The position numbers were made by a program, and so were the translations under genes. A stretch of DNA of 5,876 nucleotides from an uncultured Loktanella sp. (GTDB lineage Bacteria; Pseudomonadota; Alphaproteobacteria; Rhodobacterales; Rhodobacteraceae). Location: positions 1 through 5,876 of the forward strand of contig CAJXTP010000189.1 of assembly GCA_913061335.1 (NCBI GenBank). Direction: 5' to 3'. Shown piece after piece: positions 1-5,843 of the stretch (its first letter is position 1; the number at the start of each line of letters is the position of its first letter). The notes beneath the pieces are model-generated. The model ran no database searches. It had not been told where the DNA came from and worked only from the letters and a program-made list of their open reading frames with translations.

Positions 1-778
1 GGTCTTTGCGGTAAACGATTTGGCGGCCAATATCGACGCTATCCAACAGATACGGGCCTGTGGCCAAGAACGGCGCGTCGGACGATTCATCAAGTCGGGT
101 GCCTGTTTCTTCAAACCATGCTTTTGACCACGCCGATGTCCCACCAGCCCATGTCACCACATCGCGGCGCGGCGCATCCTCGGTAAAGCTGAATTTGATC
201 TTATAGGGACCTAGAACCTCAACACTTTGGAGGAATTGCGAATATACTTCGCGGTATTCGGTGATGCCCTGTTCAAGAGGGAGATTGAAGCTGAACTTAA
301 GATCCTCGGCGGTCATGCCTGTGCCATCCGAAAACGTCACATCGTCGCGCAGGTTAAAGATAACCCAATCGCGGCTTTCAGGGACTTCCATCGTGGTGCA
401 CAGGTAGCAATAGCTGCCGTATGGGTCATCCGCGGTGCCGGTCAATATGGACTCGTACCCAATGCTGGCCAACGCGGCTGGCGTGCCCTTGCGGGTGGAC
501 GTGTTAAAGCTGTCGAAAGTGCCTTGAGACCACTGCGATATTTCACCGCCCTTGGGGGCGTCAGGGTTCACGTAATCCCAATGCGGATAATCGGCGGGGT
601 ACATCAAGTCGTCAAAGTTGGAATAACCATGGCTGACTGTCACGGGATCATGCCCATCTGACTGCGCCTGTCCTGCCCAGATAACAGCGCCCACCAAAAT
701 CGCGGACCCCGTAACGATAAGCCGTGTCGACGCACTGTCTGATTTAGCAGCTACGCGGGTAATTTGACGTGATTGCAT
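1..778 (-). CDS. yejA: YejA-like ABC transporter substrate-binding protein (family 5), N-terminal part, runs off left edge
   Basis: This is the N-terminal 259 codons of a periplasmic solute-binding protein of the peptide/nickel family 5, YejA branch. Family members capture oligopeptides (microcin C in E. coli) for a YejBEF importer. The gene is open at the left edge, so roughly the last half is missing. I translated it by hand from ATG 778-776. Residues 1-19 are a long polar n-region with Arg and Lys, residues 20-35 are a hydrophobic core, and a GQA/Q cleavage site falls near residue 38, so it should be Sec-exported and not a lipoprotein. The mature part has the YejA-type segment YPADYPHWDYVNPDAPKGG (residues 60-78), a CYLC pair (124-127) that could form a disulfide, and a family-typical VIFNLRDDVTFSDGT (139-153). 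The start is supported by the Shine-Dalgarno GGGAGAG at 789-783, four bases from the ATG. The substrate cannot be fixed from this fragment. Permease and ATPase genes would be expected beyond the left edge. Confidence 0.85.
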   Translation of the reverse strand, partial: MQSRQITRVAAKSDSASTRLIVTGSAILVGAVIWAGQAQSDGHDPVTVSHGYSNFDDLMYPADYPHWDYVNPDAPKGGEISQWSQGTFDSFNTSTRKGTPAALASIGYESILTGTADDPYGSYCYLCTTMEVPESRDWVIFNLRDDVTFSDGTGMTAEDLKFSFNLPLEQGITEYREVYSQFLQSVEVLGPYKIKFSFTEDAPRRDVVTWAGGTSAWSKAWFEETGTRLDESSDAPFLATGPYLLDSVDIGRQIVYRKD

Positions 779-815
779 GGTTCTCTCCCAAGGTGGCGGA
801 CGTGTTCTTAGTACA

Positions 816-845
816 CTTACACGAAACTAACGGCCAGATTGACAA
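816..845 (-). promoter_or_regulatory. candidate sigma70 promoter for the binding-protein gene
   Basis: On the minus strand, TTGTCA (845-840, five of six to the -35 consensus) is followed after 18 bases by TGTAAG (821-816, four of six to the -10 consensus). Transcription would begin near 809 and give a leader of about 30 bases before ATG 778. The gene needs its own promoter because a terminator separates it from the upstream cytochrome gene. The call rests on consensus matching by eye; the -10 is weak. Confidence 0.3.
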
Positions 846-862
846 ACATTCAAGTTGAGTTT

Positions 863-883
863 GCGTGAACACCGCGTGAACAC
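863..883. repeat. tandem direct repeat of 10 bp with 11-bp period upstream of the binding-protein promoter
   Basis: GCGTGAACAC occurs twice, at 863-872 and 874-883, identical and separated by one base. The 11-bp period is about one helical turn, so both copies face the same side of the DNA. Each copy contains the small inverted element GTG-AA-CAC. The pair lies about 55 to 75 bases upstream of the inferred start of the minus-strand transcript, a usual place for an activator. The repeat itself is seen directly; its role as an operator is inference. Confidence 0.5.
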
Positions 884-912
884 GGCGCACGGTGACCCAA
901 GCAACACGCATG

Positions 913-943
913 AAAAAGGCCGCCCCAATTTCTTGAGGCGGCC
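913..943 (-). terminator. rho-independent terminator of the cytochrome c gene
   Basis: The minus strand carries GGCCGCC (943-937) and GGCGGCC (924-918), a perfect 7-bp all-GC stem around a 12-base loop, followed directly by five T residues (917-913). It begins 22 bases after the cytochrome stop codon and precedes the binding-protein promoter region, so it should end the cytochrome transcript. The T tract is short but the stem is strong. On the plus strand the stem has no following T run, so the terminator is one-directional. Confidence 0.85.
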
Positions 944-965
944 CAAAGTTCAAAATGTGACAGGA

Positions 966-1490
966 TTAATCGTCCAAGCTGTCGAGGTATGCAATCAGGT
1001 TTGCGCGATCTTCAACTTTGCGCATCCCGTTGTAACCCATCTTGGTGCCTGGTGCGTAACCCTTTGGGTTTTCCAAGAACGCCTGCAAGTTTTCTGGCGT
1101 CCAAACGTCGGCCACAGCCTTCAACGAACCCGAATAACCAAATCCAGCCTCTGTACCCACAGTGCGGTTCACAACACCATAAAGCGATGGACCGACCCCG
1201 TTTGTGCCAGCCTCAAGCTTGTGGCAAGAGCGGCAGTTTTTCCAAAGACCTTCGCCGTCGGCGGCACTGGCCGATGCCATCACCAAAGCGAAATCAATTT
1301 CTTCTTCTGGTTCAGCCGCGTCATCGGCAGCCTCAGCCACTTCAATTTTGTAGCCCTGCGCATGGTCGCCGTCATGGCCACCTGCGCCGCCGTGATAAAT
1401 CGTCTCAGAGGCCCAGCCACCCAGCAGAAATACCAACAAGGCACCACAAGCGCCGCCCATTACTTTTGTCATCGTCATTGTGTCGAACAT
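966..1490 (-). CDS. cycM: membrane-anchored cytochrome c, CycM (cytochrome c552) type
   Basis: This is a class I c-type cytochrome held in the inner membrane by an uncleaved N-terminal helix. In relatives (Paracoccus CycM) it carries electrons from the bc1 complex to the aa3 oxidase. From ATG 1490 it has 174 residues: MFDTMT, a hydrophobic segment at about residues 10-28, then a Gly/His/Asp-rich and strongly acidic linker (about 33-66). The heme-binding CRSCH is at 86-90 and the likely axial Met is in PGTKMGY (Met151). The reading frame is open further upstream, allowing GTG 1538 (190 residues) or ATG 1502 (186). I chose 1490 because CycM proteins, as I recall them, begin MFDTMT and because GGA lies seven bases before it. 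For GTG 1538 the AGAGG is only one base away, too close. A terminator follows the stop codon and the upstream neighbour pheA is divergent, so the gene is probably transcribed alone. The family is clear; the exact partner oxidase is inferred. Confidence 0.88.
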   Translation of the reverse strand: MFDTMTMTKVMGGACGALLVFLLGGWASETIYHGGAGGHDGDHAQGYKIEVAEAADDAAEPEEEIDFALVMASASAADGEGLWKNCRSCHKLEAGTNGVGPSLYGVVNRTVGTEAGFGYSGSLKAVADVWTPENLQAFLENPKGYAPGTKMGYNGMRKVEDRANLIAYLDSLDD

Positions 1491-1533
1491 GTCGCGTTCC
1501 ATTCCGTTCGCAGTTTTGCGGTTATCTATCCGC

Positions 1534-1560
1534 TTCACACCTCTTTATGCAAGGTATAGT
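1534..1560 (+). promoter_or_regulatory. candidate pheA promoter in the cycM-pheA divergent gap
   Basis: TATAGT at 1555-1560 matches five of six -10 bases. TTCACA at 1534-1539 matches five of six -35 bases, but the spacer is only 15 bases, shorter than usual. Transcription would start near 1567, giving a leader of about 44 bases before ATG 1611. The gap 1491-1610 must also hold the cycM promoter on the other strand. The best I see there is a weak TTGGTC (1571-1566) and CATAAA (1549-1544) pair, which would overlap this one. Neither was confirmed. Confidence 0.25.
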
Positions 1561-1595
1561 GCCGCGACCAATTGCCCATTTTTTCGTCAATACAC

Positions 1596-1601
1596 AGGAA
1601 G
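1596..1601 (+). promoter_or_regulatory. ribosome binding site that fixes the pheA start
   Basis: AGGAAG lies nine bases before ATG 1611. It favours that ATG over the in-frame TTG at 1572, which would add 13 residues with no family resemblance (the prephenate dehydratase fold begins at IAFQGE). Confidence 0.7.
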
Positions 1602-1610
1602 TGCCCCCAG

Positions 1611-2450
1611 ATGTCAGCAAATATCGCATTTCAAGGCGAATTAGGCGCCTACGGCCACCAAGCTTGCGCCGACGCGCGGCCTGATTTTTCGCCCCTCCCC
1701 TGCGAAACTTTCGATGACGCCATCGAATCTGTGCGCAAAGGAGACGCCGATCTGGGAATGATTGCCGTTGAAAACTCCACTTATGGGCGCGTGGCCGATG
1801 TGCATTCGCTGTTACCGGAAAGTGGTTTACAAATCGTGGACGAGGTTTTCGTGCGTGTGCACGTCAACCTTTTGGTGAAACCCGGCGCACAATTGGCCGC
1901 CATTAAGACGGCCTACGGCCATCCTGTAATCCTGCCACAATGTGCGGGGTTCTTACGCGAGAATTTGATTACAGGGCGCGCCACGTCCGACAATGCCCGC
2001 GCGGCACGTGAAGTCTCCGAAGGCGATGACCTGACCGTTGGCGCACTTGCGTCGGAATTGGCGGCCGACATCTATGGGCTCAACGTCGTTGCGCGGCACA
2101 TTGAAGACGCCGACAACAACACAACCCGCTTTTTGGTCATGGCCCGCGAGCCAGATTACAAAAAACGCGGCAAACATGGCATGATGACCAGCTTTGTCTT
2201 TCGGGTGCGCAACATTCCTGCGGCACTTTACAAGGCGATGGGCGGCTTTGCGACCAATGGGGTCAACATGACCAAGCTCGAAAGCTACATGGTCGGTGGC
2301 AGCTTTAAGGCGACACAGTTTTACGCGGAAATCGAAGGGCACCCTGACGATCGCAACGTGCAACTCGCGCTCGAAGAGCTATCGTATTTCACAGATCATT
2401 TGCACCTGATGGGCGTTTATCCAGCAGCAGCAAAGCGTCACGAACGCTAA
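1611..2450 (+). CDS. pheA: prephenate dehydratase
   Basis: This cytoplasmic enzyme converts prephenate to phenylpyruvate by loss of water and CO2, the committed step to phenylalanine. It is the stand-alone form of 279 residues, without a fused chorismate mutase, a normal length for alphaproteobacteria. The catalytic domain spans about residues 1-178. It opens with IAFQGELGAYGHQA (5-18), has AVENSTYGR (52-60) for substrate binding, and TTRF (171-174), whose Thr172 matches the essential Thr of the TRF motif in E. coli PheA. An ACT regulatory domain (about 192-272) follows, with ALYKAMGGFATNGVNMTKLES at about 205-225; in the family this domain binds phenylalanine for feedback control. Two departures from the E. 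coli pattern are Gly15 where Ser is common (GAYS) and ESYM (224-227) in place of ESRP. The latter is, from memory, usual in alphaproteobacteria. The start rests on AGGAAG nine bases upstream. The gene is divergent from cycM, and its stop codon overlaps that of the convergent SRPBCC gene. Confidence 0.95.
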   Translation: MSANIAFQGELGAYGHQACADARPDFSPLPCETFDDAIESVRKGDADLGMIAVENSTYGRVADVHSLLPESGLQIVDEVFVRVHVNLLVKPGAQLAAIKTAYGHPVILPQCAGFLRENLITGRATSDNARAAREVSEGDDLTVGALASELAADIYGLNVVARHIEDADNNTTRFLVMAREPDYKKRGKHGMMTSFVFRVRNIPAALYKAMGGFATNGVNMTKLESYMVGGSFKATQFYAEIEGHPDDRNVQLALEELSYFTDHLHLMGVYPAAAKRHER

Positions 2451-2914
2451 ACACCCTTGCGGTAGGATTCTTCTACCTCTTCAGCAAATTCCGTCACACG
2501 CATCCCAAAACGACGGGTCAGGCTATTTTTAGCAAGCTTCAATGATTGCAGCAATAGACGTGCGGACAGGCTTTTTGGTGTCAAATCCAAAGATACTGCA
2601 ACCCGCGTCCGATTGCGGGAAAGCGGCACCAACTCGATTTGCGTAACGCCATCAAGGCCGCTGGCCGCCGTATCAAGGCGGAGTTCAGTCGGCTCATCAA
2701 GGCGTGTGATAATCGCCTTTAGTTTGCGATCTTTGCCACGGAATTTGAACGCCACATCCCATGTGGACCCTTCGATGGGAACAGGTGCAGTATCAATGCG
2801 TTGGACGTCTGCGCCACGTCGCAGGGCTTGACGTTCGAATCCCTGAAAGTCCGTGATCCGCGAGAACACGTAGTCAATTGGGGCTTCAATATCTTCGCGG
2901 GTACTAAATTTCAT
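2447..2914 (-). CDS. SRPBCC-fold (START/polyketide-cyclase-like) protein of unknown ligand
   Basis: From ATG 2914 this is a 155-residue soluble protein of the SRPBCC superfamily. The fold forms a helix-grip around a deep hydrophobic pocket that binds lipids or other small hydrophobic ligands. The pattern fits: a first strand KFSTREDIEAP (2-12), a helix beginning IDYVFSRITDFQGFE (13-27), a run of alternating strand segments (about 45-112), then a long C-terminal helix (about 117-152) rich in Leu, Arg and Glu. No catalytic motif, signal peptide or membrane segment is visible, so the molecular role is unknown. An in-frame GTG at 2935 would add seven residues; I prefer ATG 2914 because GAAGG sits seven bases upstream and the added residues do not belong to the fold. 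It follows nudC on the same strand after 52 bases with no terminator between, so the two are probably cotranscribed. Its stop TAG (2449-2447) overlaps the pheA stop on the other strand. Confidence 0.8.
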   Translation of the reverse strand: MKFSTREDIEAPIDYVFSRITDFQGFERQALRRGADVQRIDTAPVPIEGSTWDVAFKFRGKDRKLKAIITRLDEPTELRLDTAASGLDGVTQIELVPLSRNRTRVAVSLDLTPKSLSARLLLQSLKLAKNSLTRRFGMRVTEFAEEVEESYRKGV

Positions 2915-2921
2915 TGTCCGG

Positions 2922-2926
2922 CCTTC
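2922..2926 (-). promoter_or_regulatory. ribosome binding site that fixes the SRPBCC start
   Basis: On the minus strand GAAGG (2926-2922) is seven bases before ATG 2914, a good spacing. The alternative GTG at 2935 lies upstream of this site and has no comparable purine run before it. Confidence 0.6.
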
Positions 2927-2966
2927 AAGTGCCACGGCATAGCGTAGCTGGTGTCAATTAAGTATT

Positions 2967-3917
2967 TCAATCCAAGCGGTCTGCCAGCCAATTTTCCAGC
3001 AAAAAATGTGCGATTGCACCCTTTCGGGTTGGATTTATTTTAGGGTGTTGCCCTGCAAAAACACGCACCATCTCCTCACGGTTGACCCAGAGCGCATCTT
3101 CGATCTCTGACGGGTCAATTGTGATATTGTTATCTAACGCTTCGCCAGCGCAGCCAAACATCAATGACGCAGGGAACGGCCACGGCTGGCTGGCCAAGTA
3201 ACGCACGTCACCAACCCGCACACCGGATTCTTCAAAAACTTCACGGCGCACGGCGGCTTCCATCGTTTCACCCGGCTCAATAAAGCCAGCAAGCAAGGAA
3301 TACATGCCCTCTGGCCACCCCGGAGATCGCCCCATCAACACGTTATTTCCCTGTGTGATCAACATGATGACTACCGGGTCGGTGCGCGGAAAATGATGCG
3401 AACCGCAGGCCGAACAGTCACGCTGCCATCCCGCCATTGAGGCCGCACTTTCTGCACCACAGCGCGCACAAAACCAGTGGCTACGGTGCCACTCCATCAC
3501 GGCTTTGGCCGTCGCAGCCAGTTCAGCGTCGCGCGGTGACAGACATGTCATCACAGCACGAATATCCGCGAATCCAGTATCAGGCGCGGCAGGATACAAT
3601 TGTCGGGTATCGTCGAAAAACGAAAACCCAGCCGTTGCATCGAACCCATCAGGGACCCACGCAGAGATATCTGCGGCAAAAAGCGGGTTTTCGTCCTCAA
3701 GGCCCAAAAAGATCAAATCTGCCGATACGCCGTCCAAAATCGCAGCGGTCATTGGCAATCGGCACAATTGATCGGTGGCCGTGATCAATATTTTACCGCG
3801 CCACAATAGGATCGTACGGGCGCCTTGCCGCTCAGCCAGCTTTTCCGCCTGCCCACGCAGATGCGCTGCCCGATCAAGTCCGGAACCACCAAATGTCACT
3901 GTTTCTGCATTTTTCAT
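2967..3917 (-). CDS. nudC: NADH pyrophosphatase / NAD(+) diphosphatase, Nudix family
   Basis: NudC hydrolyses NADH and NAD+ to NMN(H) and AMP; E. coli NudC also removes NAD caps from RNA 5' ends. The protein has 316 residues from ATG 3917: an N-terminal Nudix-like domain (about 1-125), a zinc ribbon with CARC (150-153) and CSAC (168-171), then the catalytic Nudix domain. The Nudix box at 211-233 is complete: GFIEPGE, seven residues, then REVFEESGV. SQPWPFP (243-249), the signature that separates NudC from other Nudix enzymes, follows at the expected distance. All catalytic and zinc residues appear intact. The frame is open up to GTG 3965, but the family start AETVTFGGSG supports ATG 3917. A candidate promoter at 3985-3957 would also begin transcription downstream of that GTG. 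No clear Shine-Dalgarno precedes ATG 3917, so translation may be weak or nearly leader-dependent. It heads a probable two-gene unit with the SRPBCC gene and diverges from the cpdB-like gene. Confidence 0.94.
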   Translation of the reverse strand: MKNAETVTFGGSGLDRAAHLRGQAEKLAERQGARTILLWRGKILITATDQLCRLPMTAAILDGVSADLIFLGLEDENPLFAADISAWVPDGFDATAGFSFFDDTRQLYPAAPDTGFADIRAVMTCLSPRDAELAATAKAVMEWHRSHWFCARCGAESAASMAGWQRDCSACGSHHFPRTDPVVIMLITQGNNVLMGRSPGWPEGMYSLLAGFIEPGETMEAAVRREVFEESGVRVGDVRYLASQPWPFPASLMFGCAGEALDNNITIDPSEIEDALWVNREEMVRVFAGQHPKINPTRKGAIAHFLLENWLADRLD

Positions 3918-3920
3918 TAT

Positions 3921-3977
3921 GTCGTGAGTGCCACTTTTATGTATCTTTTTCAAACGATTGTTCACGACCTCGTGGTC
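3921..3977. repeat. inverted-repeat half sites in the nudC-cpdB divergent gap
   Basis: GTCGTGA (3921-3927) is the exact reverse complement of TCACGAC (3962-3968). The latter is also the left part of the palindrome CACGA-CC-TCGTG (3963-3974), and a further GACC/GGTC pairing (3966-3969 with 3974-3977) overlaps it. The repeated GTCGTG/CACGAC word suggests two binding positions for one regulator, one over the nudC promoter spacer and one just before the nudC start codon, 34 bases apart. Seven-base matches can arise by chance in so short a gap. Confidence 0.35.
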
Positions 3978-3985
3978 ATTTTCAA
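3957..3985 (-). promoter_or_regulatory. candidate nudC promoter with a palindrome in its spacer
   Basis: On the minus strand TTGAAA (3985-3980, five of six) and AACAAT (3962-3957, four of six) are 17 bases apart, the ideal spacing. The spacer contains the inverted repeat CACGA-GG-TCGTG (3974-3963). Transcription would start near 3950, about 33 bases before ATG 3917. A protein bound at the palindrome would compete with or distort RNA polymerase. The promoter is a consensus match by eye. Confidence 0.4.
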
Positions 3986-4046
3986 TTTTCCCGCTTAGGT
4001 TGCAATTAGAGCCGATTTTGGCACCTCATCAAAGTGATATTACGCA

Positions 4047-5843
4047 ATGCAGAACGAGGCACACGCGACGATTCGTATCCTTGAGACAACGGATTTGCAC
4101 ATGCAGCTGTTGGGCTACGACTACTTTGCTGATCAACCGACCCCAGGCATCGGATTGATCCCACTCGCCGCGAAAATTGAATCTCTCCGGTCAAAAAACC
4201 CATCTGGCACGTTTCTCTTTGATAATGGGGATTTCTTGCAGGGAAATCCTTTAGCGGACTACATTGCAACCCACAACGGCGACGACGAACCACACCCAAT
4301 GATTACAGCAATGTCTGCGCTATCTTATGACGCTGTTTGCTTAGGAAATCATGAATTCAATTACGGCTTAAAATTTTTGTCGAAAGCCCTAGAGCCAGCG
4401 CCATTTGATGTCGTTTGCGCGAACGTAACCTATTCAGACGGCAGTGAACTTTACCCGCCCTACACGATCATCCAGCGTGATATTCTTTGCAGTGATGGCG
4501 TGTGCCGTCCACTGAACCTTGGTGTGATCGGCCTCGTGACACCGCAAATCGTCAATTGGGACAAAACCGTCTTAAACGGAGCAATCGTTGCGAACGATAT
4601 TGTTCAAACCGCGCAAACTGTGGTCACCCGCATGAAGGCTCAGGGCGCGGATGTCATTGTTGCCTTATGCCACGCGGGCATCGTTGCAGAACAGTGGTCC
4701 GAAGGCATGGAAAACGCCGCCGTGCCACTGGCTGCAATTGATGGGATCGACGCAATCCTCACGGGGCATACGCACGATGTGTTCCCCAATAATCGTGATC
4801 AACCCAGCCCGAACGTTGATCCCTCAAACGGAAGACTGCATGGCAAACCGGCGGTGATGGCGGGGTTTTACGGGTCGCATATTGGGGTCGTATCTTTGGA
4901 CATAACGTGGTCCGACGGAAACCTCACCACTGGTGCCTCGCGCATTGACCTTGCACGCGCGGATCCGGACGCTACAGCAACGCAACTACAAGATCGCATG
5001 ATCAAAGACGTCATGCCTGCACATACCAAAACATTGAACTATATCCGGCAACCATTTGCGGCGACTGAAGTTCCGATCAACAGTCATTTTGCGACTGTTG
5101 CGCCGAATCTGTCGCTGCAGATTTTGGCCCAAGTTCAGCTTGATCAGGTCGCGAGACTGGCGAAGGGATCAGATTGGGACGACCTGCCAATTCTATCTGC
5201 GGTCGCACCATTTCGGGCGGGCGGACGGGGTGGCCCTGAGCATTACATCGACATCATACCTGGTCCGCTAACCTTGCGCGACGCTGCCGCAATCTATCCG
5301 TTCTCCAACCGCCTTTATGTGATTCGGCGCACTGGGGCGCAGATCCTGGCTTGGCTTAATCAATCAGCCCAATTGTTTCGAACATTGGAACGCGTGAAAA
5401 CGGATCAAAAACTATTCCGTGCCGGTGTGGCGCCATATGATTTTGATGTAATCTTTGGGCTAACATATTCAATCAATATCGGGCGCGACATAGATCGGGT
5501 CATCGACCTTCGCCTCAACGGAAAACCGGTGTTAGCAGGCGACATTTTTATAGTTGCAACCAACAGCTATCGGGCAAATGGAGGTGGCGGCTTCTTTGCT
5601 ACCCCACCGCAGGACATTATGCACGTCACTGCGAACGGTACGCGCGACATCCTGATCGAAAGCTTGCGCAATTATGGCACAGTACAAGCAACACCATGTA
5701 GCAACTGGAGCTTCGCACCCCTGGCCGACACAAGTACACTGTTTATGTCCGCGCCACATGCAACTGCGCCAAGCGGGCAAGATAAAATCTCTCCGACCGG
5801 CCGCAATGTCGATGGGTTCGCTGAATTTCGTCTACAGATGTGA
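4047..5843 (+). CDS. cpdB: CpdB-like 2',3'-cyclic-nucleotide 2'-phosphodiesterase/3'-nucleotidase, no signal peptide
   Basis: This is a two-domain metallophosphoesterase of the UshA/CpdB family. CpdB opens 2',3'-cyclic nucleotides to 3'-nucleotides and then removes the phosphate. The N-terminal dimetal domain (about 8-300) has TTDLH (Asp16, His18), DNGDFLQGNP (Asp62), GNHE (Asn101, His102), LCHAG (His209) and GHTH (His241, His243), so the full metal-binding set is present. The C-terminal nucleotide-recognition domain (about 335-545) has YPFSN (417-421) and NSYRANGGGGF (506-516). The protein has 598 residues against 647 for E. coli CpdB. The oddity is the start: the catalytic fold begins within ten residues, with no hydrophobic leader, and an in-frame TGA at 4035-4037 rules out a longer protein. 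The Shine-Dalgarno is weak (AAGTG about 11 bases upstream). Location is therefore unclear: cytoplasmic, or exported by a non-Sec route. Activity on 5'-nucleotides or other phosphoesters cannot be excluded. It is divergent from nudC. Confidence 0.88.
   Translation: MQNEAHATIRILETTDLHMQLLGYDYFADQPTPGIGLIPLAAKIESLRSKNPSGTFLFDNGDFLQGNPLADYIATHNGDDEPHPMITAMSALSYDAVCLGNHEFNYGLKFLSKALEPAPFDVVCANVTYSDGSELYPPYTIIQRDILCSDGVCRPLNLGVIGLVTPQIVNWDKTVLNGAIVANDIVQTAQTVVTRMKAQGADVIVALCHAGIVAEQWSEGMENAAVPLAAIDGIDAILTGHTHDVFPNNRDQPSPNVDPSNGRLHGKPAVMAGFYGSHIGVVSLDITWSDGNLTTGASRIDLARADPDATATQLQDRMIKDVMPAHTKTLNYIRQPFAATEVPINSHFATVAPNLSLQILAQVQLDQVARLAKGSDWDDLPILSAVAPFRAGGRGGPEHYIDIIPGPLTLRDAAAIYPFSNRLYVIRRTGAQILAWLNQSAQLFRTLERVKTDQKLFRAGVAPYDFDVIFGLTYSINIGRDIDRVIDLRLNGKPVLAGDIFIVATNSYRANGGGGFFATPPQDIMHVTANGTRDILIESLRNYGTVQATPCSNWSFAPLADTSTLFMSAPHATAPSGQDKISPTGRNVDGFAEFRLQM

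Noticed and set aside
227..661. Plus-strand open frame of 144 codons
   Set aside because: It lies wholly antisense to the YejA-like gene, whose translation matches a known family throughout; the plus-strand product has no recognisable domain.
855..1684. Two long plus-strand open frames (855-1559 and 989-1684)
   Set aside because: They are antisense to the cytochrome c gene, which has CXXCH, a membrane helix and a proper terminator. The plus-strand products are low-complexity and cross the cycM terminator and the promoter gap.
1953..2363. Minus-strand open frame inside pheA
   Set aside because: pheA is continuous and has family motifs on both sides; the antisense product shows no domain.
2929..2957. 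Perfect -35 word TTGACA (2957-2952, minus strand) between nudC and the SRPBCC gene
   Set aside because: No acceptable -10 lies 15-19 bases downstream (TGGCAC at 17), so an internal promoter is not supported.
3958..3986. Possible plus-strand promoter for the cpdB-like gene (TTGTTC, 17 bases, TTCAAT)
   Set aside because: The -35 matches only three of six and the -10 four of six, no better than chance in an AT-rich gap; the cpdB promoter remains unlocated.
4006..4299. Minus-strand open frame over the cpdB start
   Set aside because: It is antisense to the metallophosphatase motifs and has no recognisable features.
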